A stretch of DNA of 46,230 nt, taken from assembly GCA_050633205.1 (NCBI GenBank), contig JBOEGA010000077.1, forward strand, positions 1-46,230, written 5' to 3'. This document shows, in pieces, positions 1-7,767 of this stretch. The notes under the pieces were generated by a model. The model was not told the origin of the DNA. It saw only the letters and a program-made list of their open reading frames with translations, and made no database searches. This DNA comes from CBDHHC01 sp050633205 (lineage in GTDB: Bacteria > Pseudomonadota > Alphaproteobacteria > Rhizobiales > CBDHHC01). The position numbers were made by a program, and so were the translations under genes. The first letter of the stretch is position 1. Every line of letters begins with the position of its first letter.

Positions 1-201
1 GAAAAGAATTTTATCGCCAGCTTTGACGTCAAGAGGCGTAACTTCGCCATTTTCTTGCTTGATGCCATTACCAACAGCAACGATTTCGCCTTGCTGAGGC
101 TTTTCCTGAGCTGTTTCCGGGATGATGATGCCGCCAGCTGTTTTCGTATCTTCTTCTGTTCTACGAACAACAACGCGATCATGAAGGGGACGAAATTTCA
201 T
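1..201 (-). CDS. groES: Co-chaperonin GroES (10 kDa), 3'-truncated by window edge
   Basis: The reverse strand encodes 67 residues beginning MKFRPLHDRVVVRR and continuing through GGIIIPETAQEKPQQGEIVAVG, which is the N-terminal two thirds of GroES; the family is about 95 residues. The ATG is at 199-201, with a purine-rich ribosome site (AGAGGAGAG) just upstream. GroES forms the heptameric lid of the GroEL folding chamber in the cytoplasm. groEL would be expected beyond the left edge of the window. A CIRCE element and a good sigma-70 type promoter lie directly upstream, so HrcA-controlled heat induction is very likely. Identification is from direct sequence recognition; only the C-terminus is missing. 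Confidence 0.97.
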   Translation of the reverse strand, partial: MKFRPLHDRVVVRRTEEDTKTAGGIIIPETAQEKPQQGEIVAVGNGIKQENGEVTPLDVKAGDKILF

Positions 202-260
202 TTACTTTTCTCTCCTCTTTAGTAGGAAAGCCCTTACTAGAATTATTTCTGAAGTTTCTG

Positions 261-287
261 TTAGCACTCACTTAGAGAGAGTGCTAG
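261..287 (-). promoter_or_regulatory. CIRCE operator (HrcA binding site) of groESL
   Basis: TTAGCACTC, nine bases, then GAGTGCTAG: this matches the CIRCE consensus in both arms except for the last base. It lies between the predicted groES promoter and the groES start codon, the usual place for HrcA repression. Confidence 0.95.
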
Positions 288-298
288 TGATGGAACTG

Positions 299-327
299 TA
301 ATTAATAAGAGGCGCTACTTATGTCAA
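299..327 (-). promoter_or_regulatory. Predicted groES promoter
   Basis: On the reverse strand a perfect -35 TTGACA (327-322) is followed after 17 bases by TAATTA (304-299). The CIRCE element starts about 11 bases downstream, so HrcA bound there would overlap the transcription start. Confidence 0.75.
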
Positions 328-436
328 GGCGTGTATTGGATAATTTTTTGAAAAGAGGGGTTTTGCACTGATATTTCTTTGTGCAAAGGGAGTAGAGTAT
401 AAATATAGTTAATAACATCCTAATATTGACAGAGTA

Positions 437-462
437 TAAAACACGCTATTGAGCGTGTTTTA
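437..462 (-). terminator. Hairpin terminator at end of the YiiX-like gene
   Basis: An 11-bp perfect stem TAAAACACGCT/AGCGTGTTTTA with loop ATTG overlaps the stop codon (446-448) of the reverse-strand gene. The A/T ends of the stem can provide the U-run. It separates that gene from the groES promoter. Confidence 0.7.
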
Positions 463-1834
463 CAAGGTACCCTATCATATCTTTTTCGCGTTCGCGAATT
501 CTTTCTATGTAGTTTAATACTACTCCAGGGTGCATCGGGTGCCCCAATTCCTTAATATGGCGCAATTCAGCGTCCTGAAGCTCCTGAAATACTTCTTCAG
601 CGGTGCTGTGCAGCATAGCCACTGTCGCTATTGTTCTGCGGGACATGTTTTTAGGAACTACAGGTAAAATACCGTCAATAAGGTGTCTGGCCGGTCTTGA
701 TATATAGCTGGAGAGTTTGCCAAGCAATCCTATCAGCCTGATTGTAAAGGTTTCTTTGAATTTGAAGTTGTGGGTATCCATCCATTCAAAGAACTTGTCC
801 ATAACCAGATCCTGGAGGCGGAGATCCGATGTATCACGGTAATCGCGCCATTCTGCAATTAAGTGGAAGTTTGGTTCCAGCTCAAGGTCGCCCGGTGCAA
901 AGGTTTTGGTGACACTTACGCCAATTCTGTTGAGGAAATCCCTGTTATGCATGGTCAGGTGTGTCATGAATGTGGGGAGGGTTATGTATCCCTTGCTGGC
1001 AGCATCAAATGCAAGACGGATCAGCTTTGAACAGAAGAGGCGGTCATAACCTTCCGGATGCATTGTGAAATCGTAATATATGCGTGGTTGCCTGCCATTC
1101 ATTGATCTTAGTACATGGTTATAGATGAAGTCAGCAGCACGGTGGGCAAGCCCGCTATCTCTATGGCGGAACAGGACTGCTCTTGAAAGGCCATGATCCA
1201 GCGCATGTTCCAGTGGGGTAATCGTTGCACCCTGTTCGATAACGCTTTCAACAACCCAGTGCTTTCCTGCATTATCAACGTAGATGATTGAGGTGTGGCT
1301 GAACTGGGAGTCCACATCCCCTATTCTTGCAATAGCGGCGCTGTTGTGGAGTTTACCACGAACAAGCAGTACATCGCCTGACTGGAATGTTGGTACGCTG
1401 CCACGCTCTTCAAAGGAGGGGTGGAACAGAGTATTTGTTTCCGGTCCATAAAAAGCCCTGTAACGGCCATCGTCGCCATCCAGTCTGGTATGTCCGATAT
1501 GGAGTTCGCCGACCATATCAACGATATATCTGGACAGGCGGAAAATATCTCTCAGTGAGCGTTCGTTTTTTACGGTCAGGTAGCCAGCATGGTGCCATTC
1601 GCTAATTCTGTCGCGAAGCTGCATACGCAGATGGAACAGGCGCCTTATTATATTGGGTGCTGAAACTCTGACTCTTCCCAGGTCGGAATAGCGGTTGAAA
1701 TTTATATCGAGGAGGACATAGTGAAAACGCTGCAGGAGATTTGCCAGCTCTTCTTCACTATTTACATATTGTGACGCTATAGATTTTAACGTATCACAAT
1801 CCTGGTCAAACAGTTCTATTCCTGTCGCTAACAT
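446..1834 (-). CDS. YiiX/YebB-like permuted papain-fold cysteine hydrolase
   Basis: The 462-residue protein has a charged helical N-terminus (about 1-130), then a permuted NlpC/P60 (papain-like) amidase domain. From the chosen start, the catalytic set reads His180 (FSHTSIIY), Glu196 (VVES) and Cys268 (LFCSKLIRLAF). The order His-Glu-Cys is the circular permutation typical of the YaeF/YiiX (C92) group, whose members hydrolyse amide or lipid acyl bonds; the substrate here is unknown. No signal peptide is visible. I prefer the ATG at 1834, preceded by AGGCGGAA, over an in-frame TTG at 1864. The C-terminal 130 residues are helical and have no recognised domain. The gene stands alone, ending in a hairpin that overlaps its stop codon. 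Confidence 0.8.
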   Translation of the reverse strand: MLATGIELFDQDCDTLKSIASQYVNSEEELANLLQRFHYVLLDINFNRYSDLGRVRVSAPNIIRRLFHLRMQLRDRISEWHHAGYLTVKNERSLRDIFRLSRYIVDMVGELHIGHTRLDGDDGRYRAFYGPETNTLFHPSFEERGSVPTFQSGDVLLVRGKLHNSAAIARIGDVDSQFSHTSIIYVDNAGKHWVVESVIEQGATITPLEHALDHGLSRAVLFRHRDSGLAHRAADFIYNHVLRSMNGRQPRIYYDFTMHPEGYDRLFCSKLIRLAFDAASKGYITLPTFMTHLTMHNRDFLNRIGVSVTKTFAPGDLELEPNFHLIAEWRDYRDTSDLRLQDLVMDKFFEWMDTHNFKFKETFTIRLIGLLGKLSSYISRPARHLIDGILPVVPKNMSRRTIATVAMLHSTAEEVFQELQDAELRHIKELGHPMHPGVVLNYIERIREREKDMIGYLVKHAQ

Positions 1835-2070
1835 AGTTTGTTCCGCCTGGTGCCAAAAGCACAAGTTCCCTAGAGTTATATTTTACCAATATACGCGATA
1901 CGATTATTTTTTTGATTGGGTTTCAGAGGCCGTCGTGCATTGAATGGACTCTGATTGGTTAACGCGATTATACAAAGAGGATTAAGTGATCTCAATGGGA
2001 GATTTCAATCATTCTTCAGGTTTTTATTTGCCTGTAATGATTATATTTTCCCATAAAACCGGAGTGCGGT

Positions 2071-2826
2071 ATGAATAACGATAAATTTGTAGACAGATTT
2101 TCCAGGCATTCAGATGTTTATGCTTATGCCAGACCTGACTACCCTAATGAAATATATAGGTTTCTTGTTGAGGTTGCTCCTTCACATGATGCTGTATGGG
2201 ACTGTGCGACGGGTAACGGGCAGGCGGCAGTGGTTCTGGCGGATTATTTTGATCAAATTTATGCGACTGACGCCAGTGAACAGCAACTTCAGAATGCCAG
2301 AGCACATGAAAAGGTAAAATATACCGTCGCTACGGCTGAAGATTCGGGGCTTAAAAGTGAGTCGGTTGACCTGGTTACAGTTGCGACAGCAGCACACTGG
2401 TTTGATCTTGACGCGTTTTATGGAGAAGTTAAACGGGTTCTGAAACCGGGTGGTGTTCTGGCAATGTGGGCCTATTGCCGTTTCACAACTGAAAATGAGC
2501 CGGTGAATACGCTTCTGCAGAAGATGGGGCGTGAGGTGCTGAAAGAGTACTGGGACCCTAATCTGGATCGGATATGGGAGGGGTATGAAACCTGGCCATT
2601 TCCGTTTGAAGATATAGAGCATGACAGGTGGCCTATTTTCACAAACTGGTCACGGAGCGAGATGCTGGCTTATATTTCAACATGGTCTGCTACGAATAAC
2701 TATATCGCGAAGCATGGCGTGTCACCGCTGGCAGCGATTGAGGAGGATCTTGCCAAGGTCTGGCCCGACGGGGGGGAGAAGCTTGAATTTTCTACGGTTC
2801 TGACGAGCCGGATCGGGCGGGTTTGA
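2071..2826 (+). CDS. Class I SAM-dependent methyltransferase
   Basis: A 251-residue Rossmann-fold methyltransferase of the UbiE/TMT1-like type. Motif I is VWDCATGNGQAAVVLA (about 41-56), the acidic end of strand beta2 is in YATDASE, motif II-like SVDLVTVATAAHWFD follows (about 97-111), and motif III is RVLKPGGVLAMWAY. The HWFD segment is characteristic of the eukaryotic-like TMT1/trans-aconitate methyltransferase subgroup. Members methylate small acids or unknown acceptors, so the substrate cannot be named. The ATG is preceded by GGAG at proper spacing. The gene is single, with no operon partner, and its end (LTSRIGRV) matches the usual family C-terminus, so it is complete. Confidence 0.88.
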   Translation: MNNDKFVDRFSRHSDVYAYARPDYPNEIYRFLVEVAPSHDAVWDCATGNGQAAVVLADYFDQIYATDASEQQLQNARAHEKVKYTVATAEDSGLKSESVDLVTVATAAHWFDLDAFYGEVKRVLKPGGVLAMWAYCRFTTENEPVNTLLQKMGREVLKEYWDPNLDRIWEGYETWPFPFEDIEHDRWPIFTNWSRSEMLAYISTWSATNNYIAKHGVSPLAAIEEDLAKVWPDGGEKLEFSTVLTSRIGRV

Positions 2827-3260
2827 GTTTTTCGAGAGCCAAATCGTCAGTTCCAGTGCTGGTATTAACCATCAGAAGTCCAAAAACAGAATATGTCATC
2901 TGCTGACCAAATGAATCTGCCATCCTGTAAAGAGTTTTAATTGTTGTTTTTATGGTGAACTTTTGGGAAGAACTGATGAATTTTGCTTTTTGGTGAATTA
3001 TCCTCTATATATAGTACATAAATAAAATATAAAGAAAGCCAGGTCGGAAAATAATATTTGTATTTTCTTTTTATTTTACTTACGCGGTTGCGTGAGGGTT
3101 TTGAGATCAGGCATTTGGTTAATACCTCAATTCACATAACCTAAACCTCCCGGTTTACTGGTCGCACCACTGGCCCATACCGTCCTGTGAACGGTCTCGC
3201 GTGTGCTCATAACAATATTTCCATAAATTATACCCGGATCTGAAACAAAGGATTACCGAA
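2827..3260. other. 434-bp intergenic region, no gene recognised
   Basis: An AT-rich stretch without a convincing ORF. Two small hairpins can be seen: CTTACGC/GCGTGAG with a GGTT loop near 3079-3096, and ACCGT/ACGGT near 3179-3195. The segment around 3110-3200 is less AT-rich than its surroundings, so a small RNA or the leader of the next gene is possible but unproven. Confidence 0.4.
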
Positions 3261-3503
3261 ATGCAGAAGTTATTGAAATCAAAAGCCGAGGAAAAGTTTG
3301 CTGCCATACAAAAAAAGTCCGAAGAGGATATGAAAGAAAGAGCAGCGCACAGGCAAACAAGAATGGAACTTACACTGAAATTGCGTGCTCTCCGTCATGA
3401 AAAGGAAGCTGCTGAGAAGAAAGCTGCTGAAGAAGCAAAAAGCGCGAAAAGTGCGAAAATTAAAAAGCCGAAGAAGAGTGCAGTGGCATCTAAAAAAGCC
3501 TGA
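3261..3503 (+). CDS. Small Lys/Ala/Glu-rich helical protein, function unknown
   Basis: An 80-residue protein with no membrane segment or signal peptide and an extreme charge pattern. Residues 1-60 predict as one long amphipathic helix or coiled coil rich in KAEEK-type runs. The C-terminal 20 residues (SAKIKKPKKSAVASKKA) are strongly basic and resemble histone-H1-like tails. It recalls the small charged proteins annotated as DUF6481 in Alphaproteobacteria, but I cannot confirm membership. AAAGGA lies 13 bases upstream of the ATG, a loose ribosome site. Lys-rich codon composition could also produce such an ORF by chance, though the clean start and stop and the hairpin downstream favour a real gene. 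Confidence 0.6.
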   Translation: MQKLLKSKAEEKFAAIQKKSEEDMKERAAHRQTRMELTLKLRALRHEKEAAEKKAAEEAKSAKSAKIKKPKKSAVASKKA

Positions 3504-3641
3504 ACAGCGAAGCTCCAGAGTGCTGCCTCGCAGGAACCGGCGGAGACCGATAACAGATTGCAGGACTGTTGGATCAGAGAAAAATGTCAGGTCCGCCCGG
3601 GCGGTAAATATCATTGTATGGCGAAGTATTGCATGAACGAT

Positions 3642-3666
3642 GGGGGCGCACTACAAGTGCTGCCCC
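3642..3666 (+). terminator. GC-rich hairpin between convergent genes
   Basis: GGGGC-GCACT, loop ACA, AGTGC-T-GCCCC forms a strong stem with one bulge. There is no clear U-run after it, so termination is only suggested by its place between the + strand small protein and the - strand HD gene. Confidence 0.4.
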
Positions 3667-3709
3667 GCGGGGGAAAATCGAATACCAGTTTTAAATAAAT
3701 TCCCAAACC

Positions 3710-4342
3710 CTACCCCTCCAACAACTCATGTCGGTCCAGAAATGCTTGCTGGGCTTTGTATGGGGAGGAGGGTTTCAGGTTTTCGAGGCTGGTTTGTAGT
3801 TCCTTGTTTAGTTTTTTAGGGGCGCCGAAGAATTTTTCGGCTTCTTCTTCCTCGAAACCGGCGAGGCGGGTGGCTTCGTAGTAGGCGGCTATTTTGTCGG
3901 CGCGTTTTATGAGATCCTGGATGGTTTTGGGGAGATCTTTGGGGATGCCGACGCGGGTGTGTATGGCTTGCAGGAGGTTCAGTTCGAAGGCTTTGTAGTC
4001 GAAGCCTATTGCTGCCTTGAAGGGGCTGATCATGTCCCCGACTACATATTCGGCAGCATCGTGGAGCAGGGCGGCCATACGCCATTTGTTTGGCAGGTTT
4101 GGTTTCAGGCAGACGGCGATATCCTCAACGATGAGGCTGTGTTCCGCGACAGAGAAAGCGTGTTCGCCTATGGTCTGTCCGTTCCATCGGGCAACCCTTG
4201 CCAGACCGTGAGCGATGTCGCTGATTTCGATATCGAGGGGGGACGGGTCGAGCAGGTCCAGGCGTCTGCCGGACAGCATACGTTGCCAGGCTCTTGCGGG
4301 TTTGTCTGTTGTGGAAACTATTTCTGCCTTTTTTGTGGTCAT
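3710..4342 (-). CDS. HD-domain hydrolase (YfbR-like)
   Basis: A 210-residue metal-dependent phosphohydrolase. The HD signature is complete: a first His in GEHAFSVAEHS (about 60-70), the HD pair in ALLHDAAEYVVGD (about 93-98) and a later Asp in IKRADKIAAYYEA (about 146). Relatives such as E. coli YfbR remove phosphate from deoxynucleoside monophosphates; the substrate here is not established. It follows tag by 26 bases on the same strand, and ygfZ-tag-HD is a gene order I recall from other Alphaproteobacteria, suggesting co-transcription with DNA-repair and nucleotide-cleaning genes. No clear ribosome site precedes the ATG. Confidence 0.87.
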   Translation of the reverse strand: MTTKKAEIVSTTDKPARAWQRMLSGRRLDLLDPSPLDIEISDIAHGLARVARWNGQTIGEHAFSVAEHSLIVEDIAVCLKPNLPNKWRMAALLHDAAEYVVGDMISPFKAAIGFDYKAFELNLLQAIHTRVGIPKDLPKTIQDLIKRADKIAAYYEATRLAGFEEEEAEKFFGAPKKLNKELQTSLENLKPSSPYKAQQAFLDRHELLEG

Positions 4343-4368
4343 GGTTCTGTAATCAATATGGTTGTGTA

Positions 4369-4977
4369 TTAATTTGCTGGTGCTTTAAATTTCTTTGCGA
4401 GCTTTTTGCATTTGTCATGGTCCGGGCATTTGAGAACATGGTCGTTGACCATGCCGATTGACTGCATCATGGCGTATACAATTGTCGGTCCGCAGAATTT
4501 GAAGCCCAGCTTTTTCAGGTCTTTGGAAATCTGTTTGCTGATATCCGTTTCAGCGGGGATTTCTGATAAATCATTGAAGCTGTTTTGAACAGGGGTGCCA
4601 TCAACATACCCCCATAAAAATGAGGCCAGAGACTGTTTTTCCTGAAGGTCCAGAAAGGCTCTGGCATTGGAGATAGCAGCATTGACTTTCAGCTTGTTGC
4701 GGATAATGCCGGGATCTTCCAGGAGTTTTGCTATTTTTTTATCGTTGTATCTGACAACTTTTTCAGGGTCAAAACCGTCGAAGACTTTTCGGAAATGTTC
4801 GCGTTTTTTCAGGATTGTGATCCATGAAAGGCCTGCCTGAAATCCTTCGAGGCAGATTTTTTCGAAGAGGGCCTGATCATTGATCTGAGGGACACCCCAT
4901 TCGGTGTCGTGGTAATGCTGGTAGAGTTCATCATCGCCTGCCCAGCCGCAGCGGTAGCGGGTTTTTTGCTTTGTCAT
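4369..4977 (-). CDS. tag: DNA-3-methyladenine glycosylase I
   Basis: A 202-residue protein of the Tag family, which excises 3-methyladenine from alkylated DNA in base excision repair. Visible features are the N-terminal RCGWAGDDELYQHYHDTEWG with the zinc-ligand Cys and His, the helix-hairpin-helix region around GIIRNKLKVNAAISNA, and the C-terminal VNDHVLKCPDHDKC carrying the other zinc-ligand His and Cys. Length matches the family (about 190-210). The start codon lies one base after the ygfZ stop codon, so translation is probably coupled to ygfZ, and the HD hydrolase follows downstream. The extra DHDKC after the usual zinc Cys is a mild variation. Confidence 0.95.
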   Translation of the reverse strand: MTKQKTRYRCGWAGDDELYQHYHDTEWGVPQINDQALFEKICLEGFQAGLSWITILKKREHFRKVFDGFDPEKVVRYNDKKIAKLLEDPGIIRNKLKVNAAISNARAFLDLQEKQSLASFLWGYVDGTPVQNSFNDLSEIPAETDISKQISKDLKKLGFKFCGPTIVYAMMQSIGMVNDHVLKCPDHDKCKKLAKKFKAPAN

Positions 4978-4978
4978 T

Positions 4979-5830
4979 TTATCTGCCTTCGAATTTGTAA
5001 TCAGCCCAAGCGGGGATTTCCAGCGTAACAGGATTATCGCTGATGGTTATGGGAAGGTTGTTTTTTATTGCTTTTGCAACTCTGTCCAGGCGAACTAGGG
5101 CGATTGCATTTTTGTCGTGTACGGAGCCCAGGCGACCCAGAGTCTGACCATCAGAGATGATGTCTGTGCCTGTTTCAGGGAGTGTTTCAGTCGAGATAAC
5201 CTGCACCATGCGTTTTCTGGCGGTTCCGCGATGTTTCATGCGGGATACGACTTCCTGTCCGACGAAGCAGCCTTTTTTGAAATCAACACCGTTGATGTAA
5301 TCATAGCAGGCATCGTGGGGGAAAGCGTCCGAGTAGAGATAGTCCTGTCCACCTTCGGGAATGGTTACCAGAATGCGGTGGGCTGTGTAATCTGCTTCGG
5401 TGAGGAGATTGAAACCGTTTATGAATGCTTCGTAATCAGATGTGCTGACAATTGCACGGAAACCAAGGTCCTTATGGCGTGGATCGGTGAATGCGTTTTC
5501 AGGGCATGCGCCTGCACCCCAGATTGCCAGGACTTTATATGCGTCTGTCTTATCTTCGATGGTAACGTCTGCCCTGAGTTTGTAGAGCATTAACCGTTTC
5601 AGGAAGTCCGGAGTAAGATCAGCAGGGAGGTCAATCAGGTAGCTGGAGCCTTCCGGCTTTACAATGAAGTCAAAGAGGATTTTGCCCTGTGGGGTCAGCA
5701 GGCCCGAGAAGGTTGCCTCAGGCGACTTGTTAAGCGTATTTGTTATTAACCCTGACAGGAATTTCTCAGCTTCCGGGCCGTGTACAGAAATTACAGACCG
5801 GGTGGGCAGTAGCGCAGCGTTTTGTCTCAT
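4979..5830 (-). CDS. ygfZ: YgfZ/GcvT-fold tetrahydrofolate-dependent Fe-S cluster protein
   Basis: A 283-residue protein related to aminomethyltransferase GcvT. The YgfZ signature K-G-C-x-x-G-Q-E is seen as KGCFVGQEVVSRMKHRG (around residues 184-200), and the N-terminal HGPEAEKFLSGLITNTL and LTPQGKILFDF segments are typical of the family. In E. coli YgfZ supports assembly or repair of certain [4Fe-4S] enzymes using tetrahydrofolate; the conserved Cys is essential. First gene of the ygfZ-tag-HD operon (one base before tag). Upstream lies a long intergenic region shared with a divergent amidohydrolase gene. Confidence 0.93.
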   Translation of the reverse strand: MRQNAALLPTRSVISVHGPEAEKFLSGLITNTLNKSPEATFSGLLTPQGKILFDFIVKPEGSSYLIDLPADLTPDFLKRLMLYKLRADVTIEDKTDAYKVLAIWGAGACPENAFTDPRHKDLGFRAIVSTSDYEAFINGFNLLTEADYTAHRILVTIPEGGQDYLYSDAFPHDACYDYINGVDFKKGCFVGQEVVSRMKHRGTARKRMVQVISTETLPETGTDIISDGQTLGRLGSVHDKNAIALVRLDRVAKAIKNNLPITISDNPVTLEIPAWADYKFEGR

Positions 5831-6264
5831 GTTTACCGTGTAATTATAGGATTTTCTTTACTAAGATGCGGTTTGGTGGCGCTGAATTCAACGATAATCT
5901 TATTTTTATTGTGTACAAGTGATTGCATAATAAGAAAACTGGATGTATGTTGCAGCCGTTTACCGAATTGGTACCAGATTTTAAAAAATGGAATACAGTG
6001 GTTGAAACGTCTTTTCTGTCTAAAATATGAGCTTCCCATGAGGGATGCAGAATTTGACAAGATGTCTTTAAGATTTCATCAAGAAGACACTGGATTTAGT
6101 TTTTTTATTCAAAGGCTCGCAAGAGCTTTTTTTTTAACCAAAATTGTAAACATCCTGTATTCGATTACCTCTTTACCTGACTGGTACTTCAGCGCCAGAA
6201 CTTATTTGTCTGATGCAACTTGGCACAACAACACCCTAATTCCCAACATGAAAAAGGAGGGCGC
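5831..6264. other. 434-bp divergent intergenic region; possible leader or small RNA
   Basis: It lies between ygfZ (-) and the amidohydrolase gene (+) and is strongly AT-rich. It carries a strong intrinsic terminator on the + strand (6111-6135) although no protein gene precedes that terminator on this strand, so some + strand transcript is expected to start within 5831-6110. A possible -35 TTGACA is at 6054-6059. ORFs here cross the terminator and look non-coding. Confidence 0.5.
6111..6135 (+). terminator. Intrinsic terminator upstream of the amidohydrolase gene
   Basis: AAAGGCTC, loop GCAA, GAGCTTTT, then a continuing run of T. The stem is 8 bp with one G-U pair and a stable GNRA-type loop. 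It lies 130 bases upstream of the start at 6265, so it may act as an attenuator or end a small RNA. Confidence 0.75.
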
Positions 6265-7701
6265 ATGACCCAGGCTAACTCACTGGAACTGCTTGCCTTT
6301 AATCTTAAGCTTTTAGGCACTCAACGTCGCAAACGTGTATTGATCAGTGCGGGGCAGCCGGAAGACAAGAAGCGGATGCTTCCTTCTATCAGGCGGTCCA
6401 TGACACTGGATATTGAGCTTTATGCAACGCCGGGTACGCACCGCTTTTTGAAAGAGCACAATATCGAGACAACGGAAATTCACAAGATTACTGATGGCAG
6501 CTCACCGAATATCCTGTCGTTCCTGAAAGCGGACCGTTTTGATCTGGTGATCAACGTGCTTACCGGAGATGATGATTATGATGAATCATCAGATGCAAAG
6601 CTGATCCGTAAGCTTTCCATTGAAAATGGTATTCCGCTGATTACGGATTGTGATGTTGGTATTGCTACCCTTGAGCAGACTGTGATTGATGCGGAGCGGG
6701 GGACATACCGTTATAAGCTTGCAGACGATTCCGAGCCGTGGAACCTGCATCTGAACTTTTTGCAGGAAGCCGAGAGAATGGGCGGATTTGCCAATCACCA
6801 CGCGCATTTTGATAAGGCCTATCTGATAAACCGGGAGAATCTGCGTCTTGGTCAGGTGGATATGCAGAAGAAGTGGGAGCTTTATAAATATCTGAAGGAA
6901 AACTACACCCATGATGATCTGGTTGAGCGGATCAGCCGTGGTGTGAAGTCCATGATACAGCAGGGCGTTACCTATTGCCGGACGATGGTTGATGCGGACA
7001 GCACTGTCGGGTTGCTGCCGATCAAGGCGGCCAACGAGGTGAAGGAACGGTATAAGGACCAGATCAAATTTGAGGTTGGAATTCAGCCGCTGGAAGGTGT
7101 ACTTGATCCGGCTTCCTATGAGCAGTATGCGGAAGCCTGTGAACTGGCTGACTATTGTGGTGGTTTGCCATCAAAAGACCGTCCGACGCCGGAGAAACAT
7201 CTGGATGTTATTCTGCAGCTTGCGAAAAAGCTTGGCAAACCTGTTGATGTGCATATTGATCAGGAAAATAATCCGCTGGAAAATGAAACTGAACTGCTTG
7301 CACGCAAGACAATCGAGCATGGTATGCAGGGGCAGGTGTTTGGTGTGCACGCGATTTCTCTTGGTGCCAAGTCAGAGCATGAACAGGATCGTGTTATTGA
7401 ACTGGTGAAAGAGGCTGATATGGGGATTATTATCTGCCCGTCAGCGGCTTTGAGTATGAAACAGCTTGATATGACAGCTCCGCTGCATAATTCGATTGCA
7501 CCTTTCAAGAAACTGAAAGAGGCAGGCGTGAGGGTTTATCTGGGGGTTGATAATATTCATGACCTGTTTATGCCGATGGTTGACGGAGATATCTGGACAG
7601 AGTGCCGCCTGATGATGGAAGCCTGCCGTTATTATGATATTGACCAGGTTGCGGAATGGGCCTGTGCCAAGCCTGTTGGCTGGGAAAAGATGGTTGGGTA
7701 A
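6265..7701 (+). CDS. Fusion of MGS-like domain with cytosine-deaminase-like amidohydrolase
   Basis: A 478-residue protein. Residues about 20-135 resemble the methylglyoxal-synthase-like (MGS) domain of carbamoyl-phosphate synthase: KRVLISAGQPEDK, ELYATPGTHRFLKEHNI, FDLVINVLTGDD and NGIPLITDCDVG. Residues about 165-470 form an amidohydrolase barrel with metal motifs HHAHFDK, VDVHIDQ, GVHAISLG and GVDNIHD, as in cytosine deaminases. Relative to CodA, the residue after HxD is Gln instead of Glu. The MGS part may bind a small phosphorylated or nucleotide ligand, as in CarB; the substrate is unknown. The ATG at 6265 follows a perfect AAGGAGG, which decides against an upstream in-frame start at 6220. 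The gene ends in a strong terminator and faces ptxE. Confidence 0.82.
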   Translation: MTQANSLELLAFNLKLLGTQRRKRVLISAGQPEDKKRMLPSIRRSMTLDIELYATPGTHRFLKEHNIETTEIHKITDGSSPNILSFLKADRFDLVINVLTGDDDYDESSDAKLIRKLSIENGIPLITDCDVGIATLEQTVIDAERGTYRYKLADDSEPWNLHLNFLQEAERMGGFANHHAHFDKAYLINRENLRLGQVDMQKKWELYKYLKENYTHDDLVERISRGVKSMIQQGVTYCRTMVDADSTVGLLPIKAANEVKERYKDQIKFEVGIQPLEGVLDPASYEQYAEACELADYCGGLPSKDRPTPEKHLDVILQLAKKLGKPVDVHIDQENNPLENETELLARKTIEHGMQGQVFGVHAISLGAKSEHEQDRVIELVKEADMGIIICPSAALSMKQLDMTAPLHNSIAPFKKLKEAGVRVYLGVDNIHDLFMPMVDGDIWTECRLMMEACRYYDIDQVAEWACAKPVGWEKMVG

Positions 7702-7708
7702 TACATAA

Positions 7709-7764
7709 CTGCCCCCACCGGATCGGGGATATTCAGGTCCGGTGGGGGATTGTGGCAGTTTTTT
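7709..7764 (+). terminator. Strong terminator between convergent genes
   Basis: An 11-bp perfect stem CCCCCACCGGA/TCCGGTGGGGG (7712-7722 and 7738-7748) sits inside an outer ACTGCC/GGCAGT pairing and is followed by a T6 run. It ends the amidohydrolase transcript just before the ptxE stop codon. Confidence 0.9.
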
Positions 7765-7767
7765 GTG

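Noticed and set aside
3959..4372. A 137-codon + strand ORF opposite the HD hydrolase.
   Set aside because: The HD gene carries all catalytic motifs; the opposite frame has no recognisable domain and no ribosome site.
5822..6268. A 148-codon + strand ORF before the amidohydrolase.
   Set aside because: It runs straight through a strong intrinsic terminator, has unlikely composition and overlaps the real start at 6265.
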